Origin: Alphaproteobacteria bacterium
GTDB taxonomy: Bacteria; Pseudomonadota; Alphaproteobacteria; Caulobacterales; Parvularculaceae
Assembly (NCBI GenBank): GCA_016125455.1
Contig: WGLS01000001.1
Span: 496,001-560,000, forward strand
Direction of reading: 5' to 3'
DNA length: 64,000 nt
In this document: piece after piece, positions 44,784 to 54,307 of the stretch
How the letters are laid out: each line of letters opens with the position of its first letter
How positions within the stretch are numbered: the stretch's first letter is position 1
The notes under the pieces: model-generated
Seen by the model: the letters and a program-made list of their open reading frames with translations, nothing else
Database searches by the model: none
Told to the model about the DNA's origin: nothing
Made by a program: the position numbers and the translations under genes

Positions 44784-46157
44784 TCAGGCGAGGATCCAAC
44801 TGCAGATTACTGCCGTGACGACTGCGATGAAGACGTTGATCGCGGCGCCTTCGCGCGCCATTCGGGCGATTGGCACGCGACCAGTGGCGTAGATGATGGC
44901 GTTCGGCGCCGTCGCGACCGGCAGCATGAACGCGCACGAACAGGCGATTGCCGCCGGAGCCATCAACAGTTCCGGCGGAAGGCCGCGCGAGGTCGCCACC
45001 GCCGCTAGCACCGGCATCAGCAGGTTGGCGGTCGCCGTGTTCGACGTGATCTCCGTAAAGAATGTAACGGCCATGCAGATGGCGAGGATCGTCAGGAACG
45101 GGTTGTCGCCGATCAGGTCGCCAAGCCTTTCGCCGATCAGGTCGGAAAGGCCGCTTTCGCGGAACGCCGACGCAATGCAAATCCCGCCCGCGAACAGCAA
45201 CAGCATGCCCCAGGGTATGTCGTTCGCGGTCTCCCAGTCGAGCAATGCTCCGCCCTTTCCATTTGGCGTCAGGAACATGACAATTACGGCGGCGACCGCG
45301 ACCGTCGAGTCGCCTGCGAGTTCGAACCCGAATGCCCCCGACCAGCCCCCGAAGGGTTCGACGCGGAAAATCCACGCGAGAATGGCGAGTCCGAATACGA
45401 TCATCACCCGGCGCTCGTCGGTGCGCCATGGACCCGGCGCCGGCAGCTCGGGCGCTGCTACGCCGCCGAGCCCCCTGGTGAGCCAGATCGCCATCAAGGG
45501 CACGCCGACGATCACCACCGGGAGGCCGATCTTCATCCACTGGACGAACGTGAACTCGCCGCCGGTGGCGCGCTGATAGGCGTCCAGGAAGATCAGGTTT
45601 GGCGGCGTGCCAATCAGGGTGCCGACGCCGCCAAGCGAGGCCGCGAAGGCAATGCCCATGAACAATGGCGCGGAAAGCTTGTCAGTATCGAGCGATGTGC
45701 GCTGGACGATCGATAACGCCATGGTCGTCAGCATCAGCGTTGTCGCGGAATTTGAGATCCACATAGAGAGGATCGCAGCGGCGGCCATGAAGCCGAACAC
45801 CAGGCTTCGACCGGACGGCCCTGTGAGGCTTATCATGCCAATCGCCAGGCGTTCGTGCAGGCCGCATTTCTCAAGGCTCTTGGAGAGCATGAACGACGCC
45901 ATCAGCAGAACGATGACATAAGACCCGAGCGCCGCGGCCGCCTGTCGCTGGTCAAGGACCCCAACCAGTGGAAACAGCGCGAAGGGGGCCAGCGATGCGG
46001 CAGGAATCGGCATCGCTTCGGTGATCCACCATGCGGCGGTCAATACGGTGACGCCGATTGTGCTGGCGATTTTCGGATCGAGGCCGGCGGCGAGCGACGC
46101 GCTCCATGCGGCGAAGGCGATGGCGATGCCTGCGGCGATGCGGAATGGCTTTAACAT
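44784..46157 (-). CDS. SLC13/DASS family sodium:dicarboxylate-type transporter
   Basis: 457 residues, about 11-12 membrane helices. The DASS signature SNSATT appears in ILSMWISNSATTLMLTT and a second one reads EITSNTATANLLMPV near the C-terminus; ASLGGVGTLIGTPPNLIFL is the cation/substrate loop. Typical substrates are succinate, citrate or sulfate. It is transcribed toward the SulP gene (gap of 22 bases, convergent). Start at ATG 46157, with a weak site. Confidence 0.92.
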   Translation of the reverse strand: MLKPFRIAAGIAIAFAAWSASLAAGLDPKIASTIGVTVLTAAWWITEAMPIPAASLAPFALFPLVGVLDQRQAAAALGSYVIVLLMASFMLSKSLEKCGLHERLAIGMISLTGPSGRSLVFGFMAAAAILSMWISNSATTLMLTTMALSIVQRTSLDTDKLSAPLFMGIAFAASLGGVGTLIGTPPNLIFLDAYQRATGGEFTFVQWMKIGLPVVIVGVPLMAIWLTRGLGGVAAPELPAPGPWRTDERRVMIVFGLAILAWIFRVEPFGGWSGAFGFELAGDSTVAVAAVIVMFLTPNGKGGALLDWETANDIPWGMLLLFAGGICIASAFRESGLSDLIGERLGDLIGDNPFLTILAICMAVTFFTEITSNTATANLLMPVLAAVATSRGLPPELLMAPAAIACSCAFMLPVATAPNAIIYATGRVPIARMAREGAAINVFIAVVTAVICSWILA

Positions 46158-46307
46158 TCCGAACCCGTAGCAGAGTTCTCGTGCATTGTGCGACGTCCTG
46201 GGCCCCTGAGCCCGACGCTGTCCGCCTGCCGCATGAGCTTTACGCGGCGGCCGGATAATCGCTAGACCGCACGTCCGGCCGTTTGGCCGAACCGGGGAAG
46301 AACATTA

Positions 46308-47360
46308 GTGACCAACTTCGGCCGACTTTCGACGCGCGCCTTGCGCCTCCTCCCGCCGGAAAGCGCGCATATCGTAACGGTGAGGGCGCTTGCCGCCGGT
46401 CTGGGGCCGTCCGCCTGCGCCCGGCCGGATCCGTCCTTGCGGTGCACGGTGGCGGGGCTCGACTTCCCGAATCCGATCGGTATGGCGGCCGGGTTCGACA
46501 AGAACGCGGAAGCGCCGGACGCGTCGCTAAAGCTCGGGTTCGGCTTTGTCGAAGTCGGCGCCGTCACGCCGCGGCCGCAGCGCGGGAATCCTCGGCCCCG
46601 CGTGTTTCGTCTTCCAGCCAACGAAGCGGTGATCAACCGGTATGGTTTCAACAATGATGGCCTTGATCGCATCGCCGATCGTCTCCGGCGTCGTCGCGCG
46701 CGGCCAGGCGTTGTCGGCGCCAATCTTGGCGCGAACAAGGACAGCGCCGATCGGGCGGCGGATTATGTCACGGGGCTGAGCGGCCTTGCCGGCCTCGTCG
46801 ACTTTTTCACGGTCAATGTCTCATCGCCCAACACGCCGGGCCTGCGCGCCCTGCAGGACAAGGCCGCCCTTGGCGCGCTGCTTGCCGACGTTTGCGCCGC
46901 GCGCGACCGCGACGCCCCTGGCGCGCCGGTTTTCCTGAAAATTGCGCCCGACCTCACGGACGAGGATGCGGCCGATGTCGCAGCGGTCGTCACGGGGTCC
47001 GCCGTGAACGGACTGATCGTCTCAAACACGACGATCGAGCGTCCGTCATCCCTGTCTGGCCCATTCGTCTCGGAGAAGGGCGGCCTTTCCGGGCGGCCAT
47101 TGTTCGACAAGTCGACGCGACTGCTCGAAGACATGGCCCGCGCGACGAATTGCGCGAAGCCCCTGATCGGCGTTGGCGGCGTATCGTCGGCGAGGGACGC
47201 CTATGCGAAAATCCTTGTCGGCGCGAGCCTCGTTCAGCTCTATACGGCGCTTGTCTTCAGGGGACCCGGCCTTGTTGCCGAAATTGTCCGCGAACTGCCG
47301 CAACTCATGAAGGCCGACGGTTTTGACTCCGTCTCGGACGCCGTCGGGGCCAGGTTGTAG
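46308..47360 (+). CDS. pyrD: Dihydroorotate dehydrogenase (quinone), class 2
   Basis: Membrane-associated FMN enzyme that oxidises dihydroorotate with ubiquinone. 350 residues. The short N-terminal helix region typical for class 2 (STRALRLLPPESAHIVTVRAL) is followed by PIGMAAGFDKNAEAP, FGFVEVGAVTPRPQ, NRYGFNNDG, NVSSPNTPGLR (catalytic Ser) and GVGGVSSARDAYAKI. GTG 46308 has a purine-rich site (GGGGAAG) nearby. The gene tail overlaps the convergent MATE gene by 56 bases. Confidence 0.95.
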   Translation: MTNFGRLSTRALRLLPPESAHIVTVRALAAGLGPSACARPDPSLRCTVAGLDFPNPIGMAAGFDKNAEAPDASLKLGFGFVEVGAVTPRPQRGNPRPRVFRLPANEAVINRYGFNNDGLDRIADRLRRRRARPGVVGANLGANKDSADRAADYVTGLSGLAGLVDFFTVNVSSPNTPGLRALQDKAALGALLADVCAARDRDAPGAPVFLKIAPDLTDEDAADVAAVVTGSAVNGLIVSNTTIERPSSLSGPFVSEKGGLSGRPLFDKSTRLLEDMARATNCAKPLIGVGGVSSARDAYAKILVGASLVQLYTALVFRGPGLVAEIVRELPQLMKADGFDSVSDAVGARL

Positions 47361-48714
47361 ACGCGCGTCGAATCCGCGGCAGGTAAACCGCGAGCGTCAA
47401 TCCGCGCAGGACAAAGTAACCGGAGAATGCAGCCCAAAGGCCATGATTGCCAAAGCGATCCGCGAGATAGATGGTCGCCGGAAAGAGAAAGCTGGCGCAC
47501 ACGATCATGCCGTTGCGCATCTCTCGGGCCCTCGTCGCGCCGATAAAAATGCCGTCAAGCTGGAATGCCGCAACAAGGACAAGCGGGCTGGCTGCGATCC
47601 AGGGCATGTAGCGCGCGGCGGTCGCCCGGATTGGGCCACTCTCGGTCAGTGCGGCCAGGATCAGATCGCCGAATATCAAGTAGATCGCCGCAAACAGGAC
47701 CGCGAGCGCCGCCGCCGGCAGGCTCGTCGACCGTATTGCGGCGTCGATCCGCTTTGCGCCGCGCGCGGGATCGGCGTCGCCGGTCGCCTGGCCAACGAGC
47801 GCCTCGGCTGCGATCGCCGTGCCATCGAGCGCGAGGCCCGTAAACAGGAACAGCTGCAGCAACGCCTGGTTCGCCGCGAGCGTGACATCGCCGAAAGCGC
47901 CGCTGCGCTGGGTGAACCACGCAAAGGACAGCGCCAGAAGAAGTGTACGGATGAATATGTCGCGATTGACGTCGAGCGTTCGGGTGAGCGCCCTTGGCTC
48001 AATGAGGCCGCTGACGCTCCAGTGGGCTCGCAGACCTCCTTCCCGCGACAGGATGCGCCCGGCCAGCGCGACGGCGAGCGCAAAGCCTGCGGTCTCGGCG
48101 ATGACCGTGCCGAGCGCAACGCCGCCTGCGCCCATGCCGAGCCCGACAACAAACCAGTAATCAAGGACAATGTTGATGAACGTCATGCCGAGGCTGGCCA
48201 CCATCAGGTAATCCGTCCGCCCACGCGCGCTTAGCCAACCGAAAAGGGCGTAGGCGCCGATGGCGAACGGCGCGCCCCAGATGCGGGCGGCGAAGTACTC
48301 GCGGGCCGCCGCGAATGTTGCGTCGCTTGCGTCACTGCCGATGCTGAGCGCGCGGAACGCCAGCTCGCCGATCGGCCACTGCAGAAGGACGAGCATGACG
48401 CCGACGCCTGCGCCGATCAGCATCCCGCGAGCAAGGCTTGCGCGGATCTCAGCTTCGTCGCCGCGTCCATGGGCCTGGGCGGCGAGGCCGGCGACGCTCA
48501 TCCGGATGAAGCCGAAGGTCCAGTAGATGAGCGAGAAGATCACGGCGCCGAGCCCAACCGCCGCGATATCAAGGGGTCGCGGCGACCTGCCGAGCGCCCA
48601 GACATCGACAAGGCCCAACAATGGCGTGGCCATGGAGGCGAGGGACGCCGGGGCGGCCAGCCGGATCGCGTCCGGTATGGTGGCGAAAGCGTGCGCCCTG
48701 GCGACGACCGACAT
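47305..48714 (-). CDS. MATE family efflux transporter
   Basis: 469 residues with 12 hydrophobic segments, N-terminus ATIPDAIRLAAPASLASMATPLLGLVDVWALG. It fits the DinF-like branch (two halves related by duplication) used to export drugs or metabolites by sodium or proton exchange. I start it at ATG 48714; the frame opens at 48993 but the extra 93 residues are Ser/Arg/Pro-rich with no membrane segment. The 3' end lies inside pyrD (56 bases), convergent. Confidence 0.9.
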   Translation of the reverse strand: MSVVARAHAFATIPDAIRLAAPASLASMATPLLGLVDVWALGRSPRPLDIAAVGLGAVIFSLIYWTFGFIRMSVAGLAAQAHGRGDEAEIRASLARGMLIGAGVGVMLVLLQWPIGELAFRALSIGSDASDATFAAAREYFAARIWGAPFAIGAYALFGWLSARGRTDYLMVASLGMTFINIVLDYWFVVGLGMGAGGVALGTVIAETAGFALAVALAGRILSREGGLRAHWSVSGLIEPRALTRTLDVNRDIFIRTLLLALSFAWFTQRSGAFGDVTLAANQALLQLFLFTGLALDGTAIAAEALVGQATGDADPARGAKRIDAAIRSTSLPAAALAVLFAAIYLIFGDLILAALTESGPIRATAARYMPWIAASPLVLVAAFQLDGIFIGATRAREMRNGMIVCASFLFPATIYLADRFGNHGLWAAFSGYFVLRGLTLAVYLPRIRRASTTWPRRRPRRSQNRRPS

Positions 48715-48808
48715 TTGGCGGGACCCTGCAGAAAAAGTGAACGCGGATGATGACTTTGGAAATAGCCCAGGCTGACACGGACGGCGACCTCCTTTATCGG
48801 AAGAATCC

Positions 48809-49633
48809 ATGTGCCCTTCGGAAGAGTCAGAGGCCCGCGCGACCGACCCTGAAGACGATGAGGGCGTCGGCGATAAGACGGCCGCGCCCGCCGACGAACG
48901 TCCGCTTGGCGACGGCCAGAGCGCGGAGAAACCAATGGGCGGCGGGCGCGCCCGGCGTCTCTCCATGGCCGAGCGCCGCGAGGATTGCTTCACCGCGGCG
49001 GAAATTGGAGCGATCGCACACCTGTATCGAGGCGAAATCTATCGCTCGACGATTTGGCGAACGCGCCTCGACGCAACGACGAACTGGTCCGTTGTTTCCC
49101 TCGGCATTGCGCTCTCGATAAGCTATTCGTCCGTCAACGCCTCACCGCTGCCCCTGTTGCTGGTTGGCGCGCTCATCACGGTGTTCCTTTACCTGGAGGC
49201 GCGGCGGTACCGGTACTTCAATGTGTGGCGCGCCCGCGCCCGCTGGCTGGAGATCAATTTTTACGCGCCGCTGCTCAACCGGGAATCGTTCGAGGACGAA
49301 GGAATATGGCAGCGGCGTCTTGCCGAGGACTACCAGCGTCCGGAGCACCACATTTCCTTTACGCGGGCGTTCGGACGCAGGTTGCGGCGAAATTATCTCT
49401 GGATCTTTTCCGTTCAGGGTCTCGCCTATTTTGGCAAGATCATCATTCATCCGCGTCCGTTGCAAAATTTCGACGAGTTCCTGAGCCGGATGGTCGTCGG
49501 CCCGGCGCCGGGTTCCGTGATGCTTGTCGCCGGCGCGGCTTTCTATGCCGTCCTCGCAGGGGTCACGATGTACGTATACCTGAGCGATGTAAGGCGCATT
49601 CGCGAGCGTCCGAACCCGATCTCGATGGGTTAG
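48809..49633 (+). CDS. DUF2270 domain membrane protein
   Basis: 274 residues. An acidic N-terminal tail of about 50 residues is followed by [33 protein letters not shown], the DUF2270 signature. There are about four hydrophobic segments ([58 protein letters not shown]). Function unknown; members are alphaproteobacterial and archaeal. Its promoter is in the 94-base space shared with the MATE gene. It overlaps the convergent hisI by 4 bases. Confidence 0.85.
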   Translation: MCPSEESEARATDPEDDEGVGDKTAAPADERPLGDGQSAEKPMGGGRARRLSMAERREDCFTAAEIGAIAHLYRGEIYRSTIWRTRLDATTNWSVVSLGIALSISYSSVNASPLPLLLVGALITVFLYLEARRYRYFNVWRARARWLEINFYAPLLNRESFEDEGIWQRRLAEDYQRPEHHISFTRAFGRRLRRNYLWIFSVQGLAYFGKIIIHPRPLQNFDEFLSRMVVGPAPGSVMLVAGAAFYAVLAGVTMYVYLSDVRRIRERPNPISMG

Positions 49634-50058
49634 GTCGACGTCGCCAGCGCAATAGTTGATTGTCCGTAACTGTCATGATCGACAACAATCCGGCGATAGA
49701 AGCAGGTGCGCCGCCCGGTATGGCAGGCCGGCCCCGCCTCTTCGACGACATATTCGAGGGCGTCCTGGTCGCAATCAATGCGAATTTCGCGCACCCGCTG
49801 GACATTGCCTGAGGTTTCGCCCTTTTTCCAAAGGCGCGACCGCGATCTCGACCAGTAATGCGCTTCGCCGGTATCCAGCGTGCGCTGGAGCGCCTGTTCA
49901 TTGGCCCAGGCGATCATCAGGAGGCGGCCATCAATGGCGCTGGTCGCCGCAACGGCGACCAGACCATCGGCATCGTAGGCGAGCGCCGGGGCGGTCGTTT
50001 CGTCGACCGCGGCCGACGACGTCTGATCGTCCGGGAACGGCCGGTCTGCGCCGGTCAT
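49630..50058 (-). CDS. hisI: Phosphoribosyl-AMP cyclohydrolase
   Basis: Opens the purine ring of PR-AMP, third step of histidine synthesis, using zinc. 142 residues. Motifs: [42 protein letters not shown], metal-binding DCDQDALEY, and [12 protein letters not shown] (zinc Cys). It starts at ATG 50058 and overlaps the folE stop by one base, so the two are coupled. No other his gene is in the window. Confidence 0.95.
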   Translation of the reverse strand: MTGADRPFPDDQTSSAAVDETTAPALAYDADGLVAVAATSAIDGRLLMIAWANEQALQRTLDTGEAHYWSRSRSRLWKKGETSGNVQRVREIRIDCDQDALEYVVEEAGPACHTGRRTCFYRRIVVDHDSYGQSTIALATST

Positions 50059-50687
50059 TACGCGCCGACGAGCTTCAGGAACCTCGCCTCAAGCGCCGGA
50101 TCGTCCTTGAACGCCCCGGTAAAGCGGGTCGTGACCGTATCGACCCCGTGCTTGTGAACGCCGCGCGTGGACATGCACTGGTGCTCCGCGGAGATAAGGA
50201 CCGCGACGCCCCGCGGCTTCAGCGCGCCGTCTATCGCATTCGCGATCTGGGCCGTCAGCTTTTCCTGAACTTGCAGGCGCTTCGAATATCCGTCGACAAG
50301 CCGGGCCAGCTTCGAAATCCCGACGACTCGATCCGTCGGCAGGTACGCGACGTGCGCAACGCCGATGATGGGCGCCATGTGGTGCTCGCAATAGCTCTCT
50401 AGCCGGATGTTCTTCAGGAGCACTATGTCGTCGTACCCCTCCACTTCCTCGAAAGTGCGGGACAAGGCGTCCTCAGGGTCTGCGTCATAACCCGAGAACC
50501 ATTCTTCGAACGCCTTGGCGACCCTTTTCGGGGTATCGACAAGTCCTTCGCGCGCCGGATCGTCGCCTGCCCACTTGATGAGAATCCGAACGGCTTCTTC
50601 TGCTTCCGCCCGCGACGGCCGCGTGGACAGGAGCGGCTCGTCTTTCGACGGCTCGCGCGCGAGGGCTTCGTAGGCAATGGCGTTCAT
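50058..50687 (-). CDS. folE: GTP cyclohydrolase I
   Basis: Makes dihydroneopterin triphosphate from GTP, entry to folate synthesis. 209 residues. Zinc ligands are Cys in [13 protein letters not shown] with His, and Cys in [10 protein letters not shown]. Conserved [33 protein letters not shown] and [10 protein letters not shown] blocks are present. The complete enzyme. It is encoded with hisI on the minus strand and divergent from cysS, separated by 198 bases. Confidence 0.96.
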   Translation of the reverse strand: MNAIAYEALAREPSKDEPLLSTRPSRAEAEEAVRILIKWAGDDPAREGLVDTPKRVAKAFEEWFSGYDADPEDALSRTFEEVEGYDDIVLLKNIRLESYCEHHMAPIIGVAHVAYLPTDRVVGISKLARLVDGYSKRLQVQEKLTAQIANAIDGALKPRGVAVLISAEHQCMSTRGVHKHGVDTVTTRFTGAFKDDPALEARFLKLVGA

Positions 50688-50885
50688 GGGCCTGTCCTAT
50701 CGTTCAAAGCGATTACGAGTTCGCGATTCTCGGGAGAGAGGCGCGGGGTTGCGATTTCCTTACGACACCGAATGTAATCCCGGATCAGAGGAATCCAAGT
50801 CGCAAGGCCGTGAGGCCGCAGCTGCGCGGACCGGCGCATGGGTCAGCGCTTGCCTCGAGCCGTGCCGCGTCTTAGCAACCGAGCC

Positions 50886-52271
50886 ATGACCCTGACGCTG
50901 TTCGACACCAAAGCTCGCGCAAAACGGGCGTTCGCGCCAGGCGACCCTTCCCGCGTGACGATGTATGTCTGCGGCCCGACCGTTTACGACCACGCCCATA
51001 TCGGGAATTTCCGCGCCGCGGTGGTCTTTGACCTCCTGTTTCGCGTCTTGCGCCGCACATATGGCGCGGACGCGGTTGTTTACGCCCGGAACTTCACGGA
51101 CATCGACGACAAGATTATTGCTGCGGCTGCTAAGTCGAGAGAGCCAATCGCCGACCTGACGGCGCGGTATGCTGACATCTACAAGGCCGAGACCGGCGCT
51201 CTGAACGTTCTTGCGCCGACGCTTGAGCCCAGGGCGACCGCCCATCTCGCAGATATGATTTCCTTGATCGGCCGCCTGCTTGAAACCGGCGCGGCGTATG
51301 CCGCAGAAGGCCATGTCCTCTTTTCCGTGGCGGCGTTTGGCGACTACGGCGCCTTGTCGGGAGCCGATCAGGAGGAAATGCGCGCGGGGGCCCGGGTCGA
51401 GGTTGCGCCATACAAACGGGACGCGGCTGACTTCGTGCTCTGGAAGCCGTCAAAGCCCGGTGAACCCGGCTGGGAAACGCCGGCGGAATGGGGCCTCAGT
51501 GGTCCAGGAAGGCCGGGCTGGCACCTTGAGTGCTCTGCAATGATTTCGCGCAATCTCGGCGAGACGATCGACATCCACGGTGGCGGCCAGGATCTCAGGT
51601 TTCCGCACCACGAAAACGAACTGGCCCAGTCGATCTGCGCAAACGGCGCGCCTCTTGCTCGATATTGGGTTCACAACGGCTTTCTCCGTATGGGGAGCGG
51701 CAAAATGTCGAAGTCGGAAGGCAATGTCGTTCTGCCCCGGGACCTTCTCAAGGTCTGGCCGGGCGAGGCGCTGCGCTGGGCGCTGCTTTCGGCGCACTAC
51801 CGTCAACCGCTTGATTGGACGACAGATCTTATCGAGCAGTCGAAGCGACAGCTTGATCGCTTTTATCGCGTCCTTGCGGCGAACCCGGACGTTCCGGCCG
51901 GCGATCCCCCGCATGGCGTGATCGAAGCGCTGGAAGACGACTTGAATACGCCCGCCGCCTTCGCGGCGTTGCACGAGGCGCGTGACGCTGCTCTGAACGC
52001 TGACGGTGCGGCGCGCGATGCGAAAATCGCCGAACTGCGCGGCGCTGGCGATCTTCTCGGCGTCTTTCAGCATCCTGCTGACGCATGGTTCCGGAGCGCC
52101 GAATCCGCGGAAGGGCCTTCAGCGTCTGAGATTGAGGCGCGGCTGGCCGAGCGCGCCGAGGCGCGAAAAGCGCGCGATTTCGCCCGATCCGATACGATTC
52201 GGGACGAACTCGCCGCCGCCGGCGTCGTGATCGAGGATGGACCAACCGGCGCAACCTGGCGACGGGAGTAG
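50886..52271 (+). CDS. cysS: Cysteinyl-tRNA synthetase
   Basis: Charges tRNA-Cys. 461 residues from ATG 50886. HIGH motif: YDHAHIGNFRAAVVFDLLFRVL; zinc ligands include Cys in YVCGPTVYD and Cys/His in WHLECSAMI; KMSKS motif: GKMSKSEGNVV. The C-terminal helical part ends with FARSDTIRDELAAAGVVIEDG, as in the family. The frame is open 48 bases before, without a match. The NifU-like gene follows 74 bases later. Confidence 0.96.
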   Translation: MTLTLFDTKARAKRAFAPGDPSRVTMYVCGPTVYDHAHIGNFRAAVVFDLLFRVLRRTYGADAVVYARNFTDIDDKIIAAAAKSREPIADLTARYADIYKAETGALNVLAPTLEPRATAHLADMISLIGRLLETGAAYAAEGHVLFSVAAFGDYGALSGADQEEMRAGARVEVAPYKRDAADFVLWKPSKPGEPGWETPAEWGLSGPGRPGWHLECSAMISRNLGETIDIHGGGQDLRFPHHENELAQSICANGAPLARYWVHNGFLRMGSGKMSKSEGNVVLPRDLLKVWPGEALRWALLSAHYRQPLDWTTDLIEQSKRQLDRFYRVLAANPDVPAGDPPHGVIEALEDDLNTPAAFAALHEARDAALNADGAARDAKIAELRGAGDLLGVFQHPADAWFRSAESAEGPSASEIEARLAERAEARKARDFARSDTIRDELAAAGVVIEDGPTGATWRRE

Positions 52272-52345
52272 AATCATCGACCGGGGAAACGAATGCGGCG
52301 CGGGCGACGACTGGCAAAGCTCTCGTCGCTGATTATGTGTTAGAT

Positions 52346-52783
52346 ATGTTGAGCGAACTCTACACGGAAAAGCTGTTGGCGGCGGCGGCGAGCCTGCCGC
52401 CGGCCCGACATCTTGAGCGGGCCGACGCCGTTACGGCCGTCCGGACCAGCCGCGTGTGCGGGTCCGTAGTGGAACTCGACCTTGCCTTCGAAGGCGGCGT
52501 CGTCGTCGACGTTGCGGTTCGCGCCAAAGCCTGCGCCCTTGGCCAGGCCGCCGCCGGCCTTTTTGCGCCGCTCCTGCCCGGGATGACGCCTGGCGATATT
52601 CGTCGAGCGCGAGATGAAATGCGCCGCATGCTGAATGAAAATGGGACGCCGCCCGCAGACCCGCGATTGGCTCCGCTGGCCCCGCTCGCGGCAATTCGGG
52701 ACTATCCTCAGCGCCACGCATCCACCATGCTGGTGTTCGACGCCGCGGCCGACTGTGCGGAACGGATCGACGGCGGACATTGA
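52346..52783 (+). CDS. IscU/NifU-N-type iron-sulfur scaffold-like protein
   Basis: 145 residues. The NifU-N-like core has Cys38 (RVCGSVVEL) and Cys63 (AKACALGQAA). The third cluster cysteine of IscU, expected near residue 125, is replaced (RHASTMLVF has Ala/Ser there). A Cys137 lies further on and may or may not substitute. So the protein is an IscU relative with an altered site and may act as a cluster or metal carrier rather than a classic scaffold. It follows cysS by 74 bases. The two in-frame starts are GTG 52337 and ATG 52346; I use the ATG. Confidence 0.85.
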   Translation: MLSELYTEKLLAAAASLPPARHLERADAVTAVRTSRVCGSVVELDLAFEGGVVVDVAVRAKACALGQAAAGLFAPLLPGMTPGDIRRARDEMRRMLNENGTPPADPRLAPLAPLAAIRDYPQRHASTMLVFDAAADCAERIDGGH

Positions 52784-52820
52784 CGTAGCGTAGTGGTTTG
52801 CGAAATCATGCTTCGATCCG

Positions 52821-52849
52821 GCCGCCTATTATGGCGGCTTGCCGTTTTT
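52821..52849 (+). terminator. Weak rho-independent terminator candidate
   Basis: A 6-base-pair stem GCCGCC-TATTAT-GGCGGC (52821-52838) lies 38 bases after the NifU-like stop and is followed six bases later by TTTTT (52845-52849). The gap between stem and T-run is longer than usual, so termination would be weak. Confidence 0.4.
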
Positions 52850-53034
52850 CCACCAAAATTCAGGGATTTCCTGGGCGATCAAGCGCGATAATGCTCTTAG
52901 CGCGAACAATCCCGCTAACGTTCCCGTGAAAGTCGCGTTGTCGCAAATCCGACATCTTGAATTTAACTTGCCGCGACTACACACTCATCGCGTAGGTGAT
53001 GACCTAGATTCTCCCCCTTGGGTCCTTGCTGAAC

Positions 53035-53076
53035 GGTCGCCCGCGCCTCTCTCTCCCCCTTTGAGCGCGGGCGACC
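53035..53076. repeat. Perfect 12-base-pair hairpin with C/U-rich loop (sRNA or terminator candidate)
   Basis: Arms GGTCGCCCGCGC (53035-53046) and GCGCGGGCGACC (53065-53076) are exact complements, with an 18-base loop CTCTCTCTCCCCCTTTGA. No T-run follows on the plus strand (AATTCG). The pyrimidine loop resembles the anti-Shine-Dalgarno loops of several alphaproteobacterial small RNAs. Confidence 0.6.
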
Positions 53077-53127
53077 AATTCGCCGTTCGAGGCATTCCGC
53101 TTTCATTCTTCCGCGAGGAGATTCCCC

Positions 53128-54087
53128 TCAAGCCGGATCGGCGCGGCCGCTGTCTTCGGTGAGGCGGGTCATGGCGACGGAATCGACAGTTGCGAGGGCC
53201 TCTTCCTTCAGCCACGACTTGAAGGCCTGGACGGCCTTGATGCGCTGCTTGGATGCAGGATGAACGAGAAAATAGGCAAAATGCGAAGGCGTCGTGCGAT
53301 CGAACGGCGCGACCAGCCGACCGGCTTCCAGGTCGGCGAGGGCAAGGGCCGATTTCGCCAGGGCAATGCCCCGGCCGGCAACGGCTGCCTCAATGACGAG
53401 GCTCGATTGATTGAATTTCGGCCCGCGCGCGCCATCAACATGCTCAACGCCAGCCGCTTTGAGCCACATGGGCCAGGTCGGCGCGCTATCGTCCTTGTCC
53501 GGACTGCCATCATGAAGCAGCGTGAAATGAACAAGGTCGGCGGGCGTGCGCAGCGGCGGATCGGCGTCCAGCAGCCGCGGGCTGCATACGGGCACAATCG
53601 TTTCAGCCATCAACAGATCGGCGATCAAACCTTCGTAGCCGCCGGGCCCGTAGCGGATGGCAAGATCAACATCGTCCGTCGCGAAGTCCGCCAGCCCCAT
53701 ATCCGCGGATACCCAGACCTCGAACTCCGGATGCCGCTCCTGAAAGCTGTGCAGCCGCGGCACCAGCCATTTGCCGGCGATTGACGGCGCGACGGAAACG
53801 TTCAGACGTTTCGCGTCACCGGGTGCGGATAGGACGCGCGATGCCTCCTCGAGTTTGGAAAAGGCGTCGCGCAACAGCGGCAGCGCCGCCTGGCCGTTGT
53901 CCGTCAGCAGGAGCGCTCGGCGGGTGCGGCGGAAGACCTTCGCGCCGATGAAGTCCTCAAGCCCCTTGATCTGCTGGCTGATCGCGCCTGGCGTGACGTT
54001 CAGCTCCTCAGAAGCTTTAGTAAAGCTCATATGTCTGGCGGCCGCCTCAAAGGCGCGAAGAGCATTCAGGGGAGGCAGCGTCTTCAT
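53128..54087 (-). CDS. LysR-family transcriptional regulator, GcvA-like
   Basis: 319 residues. The winged-helix-turn-helix N-terminus is LNALRAFEAAARHMSFTKASEELNVTPGAISQQIKGLED. The effector domain starts near residue 90 (RLNVSVAPSIAGKWLVPRL) and follows the GcvA/AmpR pattern. It is divergent from cysG (220 bases apart), so it is a candidate regulator of the sulfur operon, but its subfamily is not CysB; the target is inference. The N-terminus suits ATG 54087. Confidence 0.92.
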   Translation of the reverse strand: MKTLPPLNALRAFEAAARHMSFTKASEELNVTPGAISQQIKGLEDFIGAKVFRRTRRALLLTDNGQAALPLLRDAFSKLEEASRVLSAPGDAKRLNVSVAPSIAGKWLVPRLHSFQERHPEFEVWVSADMGLADFATDDVDLAIRYGPGGYEGLIADLLMAETIVPVCSPRLLDADPPLRTPADLVHFTLLHDGSPDKDDSAPTWPMWLKAAGVEHVDGARGPKFNQSSLVIEAAVAGRGIALAKSALALADLEAGRLVAPFDRTTPSHFAYFLVHPASKQRIKAVQAFKSWLKEEALATVDSVAMTRLTEDSGRADPA

Positions 54088-54307
54088 CTTGTCTGAAGTA
54101 TCGCGTTAATTGAACATGATCCTCCAATATCGCCATTCAGGACGATCGGGAAGTCTGCTAGCCGTCTCCACCAGGCATGTCGGCACGCATTCGTGATTGC
54201 CATTCATGGACCACTGGCCGCAACAGCCCTCAATTGATTAGATAATCTGCTTCGACTCCGAAAAATTCTCCGTTTCTGCCGTTGGCCATATTGCTTAGCT
54301 TTTCTCA

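Larger units (their letters stand above)
52784..53127. other. 344-base intergenic region with a strong hairpin
   Basis: Between the NifU-like and LysR genes. It holds the terminator candidate at 52821 and a perfect hairpin at 53035-53076. The rest shows only short frames without ribosome sites. TTGACG at 52780-52785, with AATCAT 18 bases later, is a weak promoter candidate for a short RNA through the hairpin. Confidence 0.55.
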
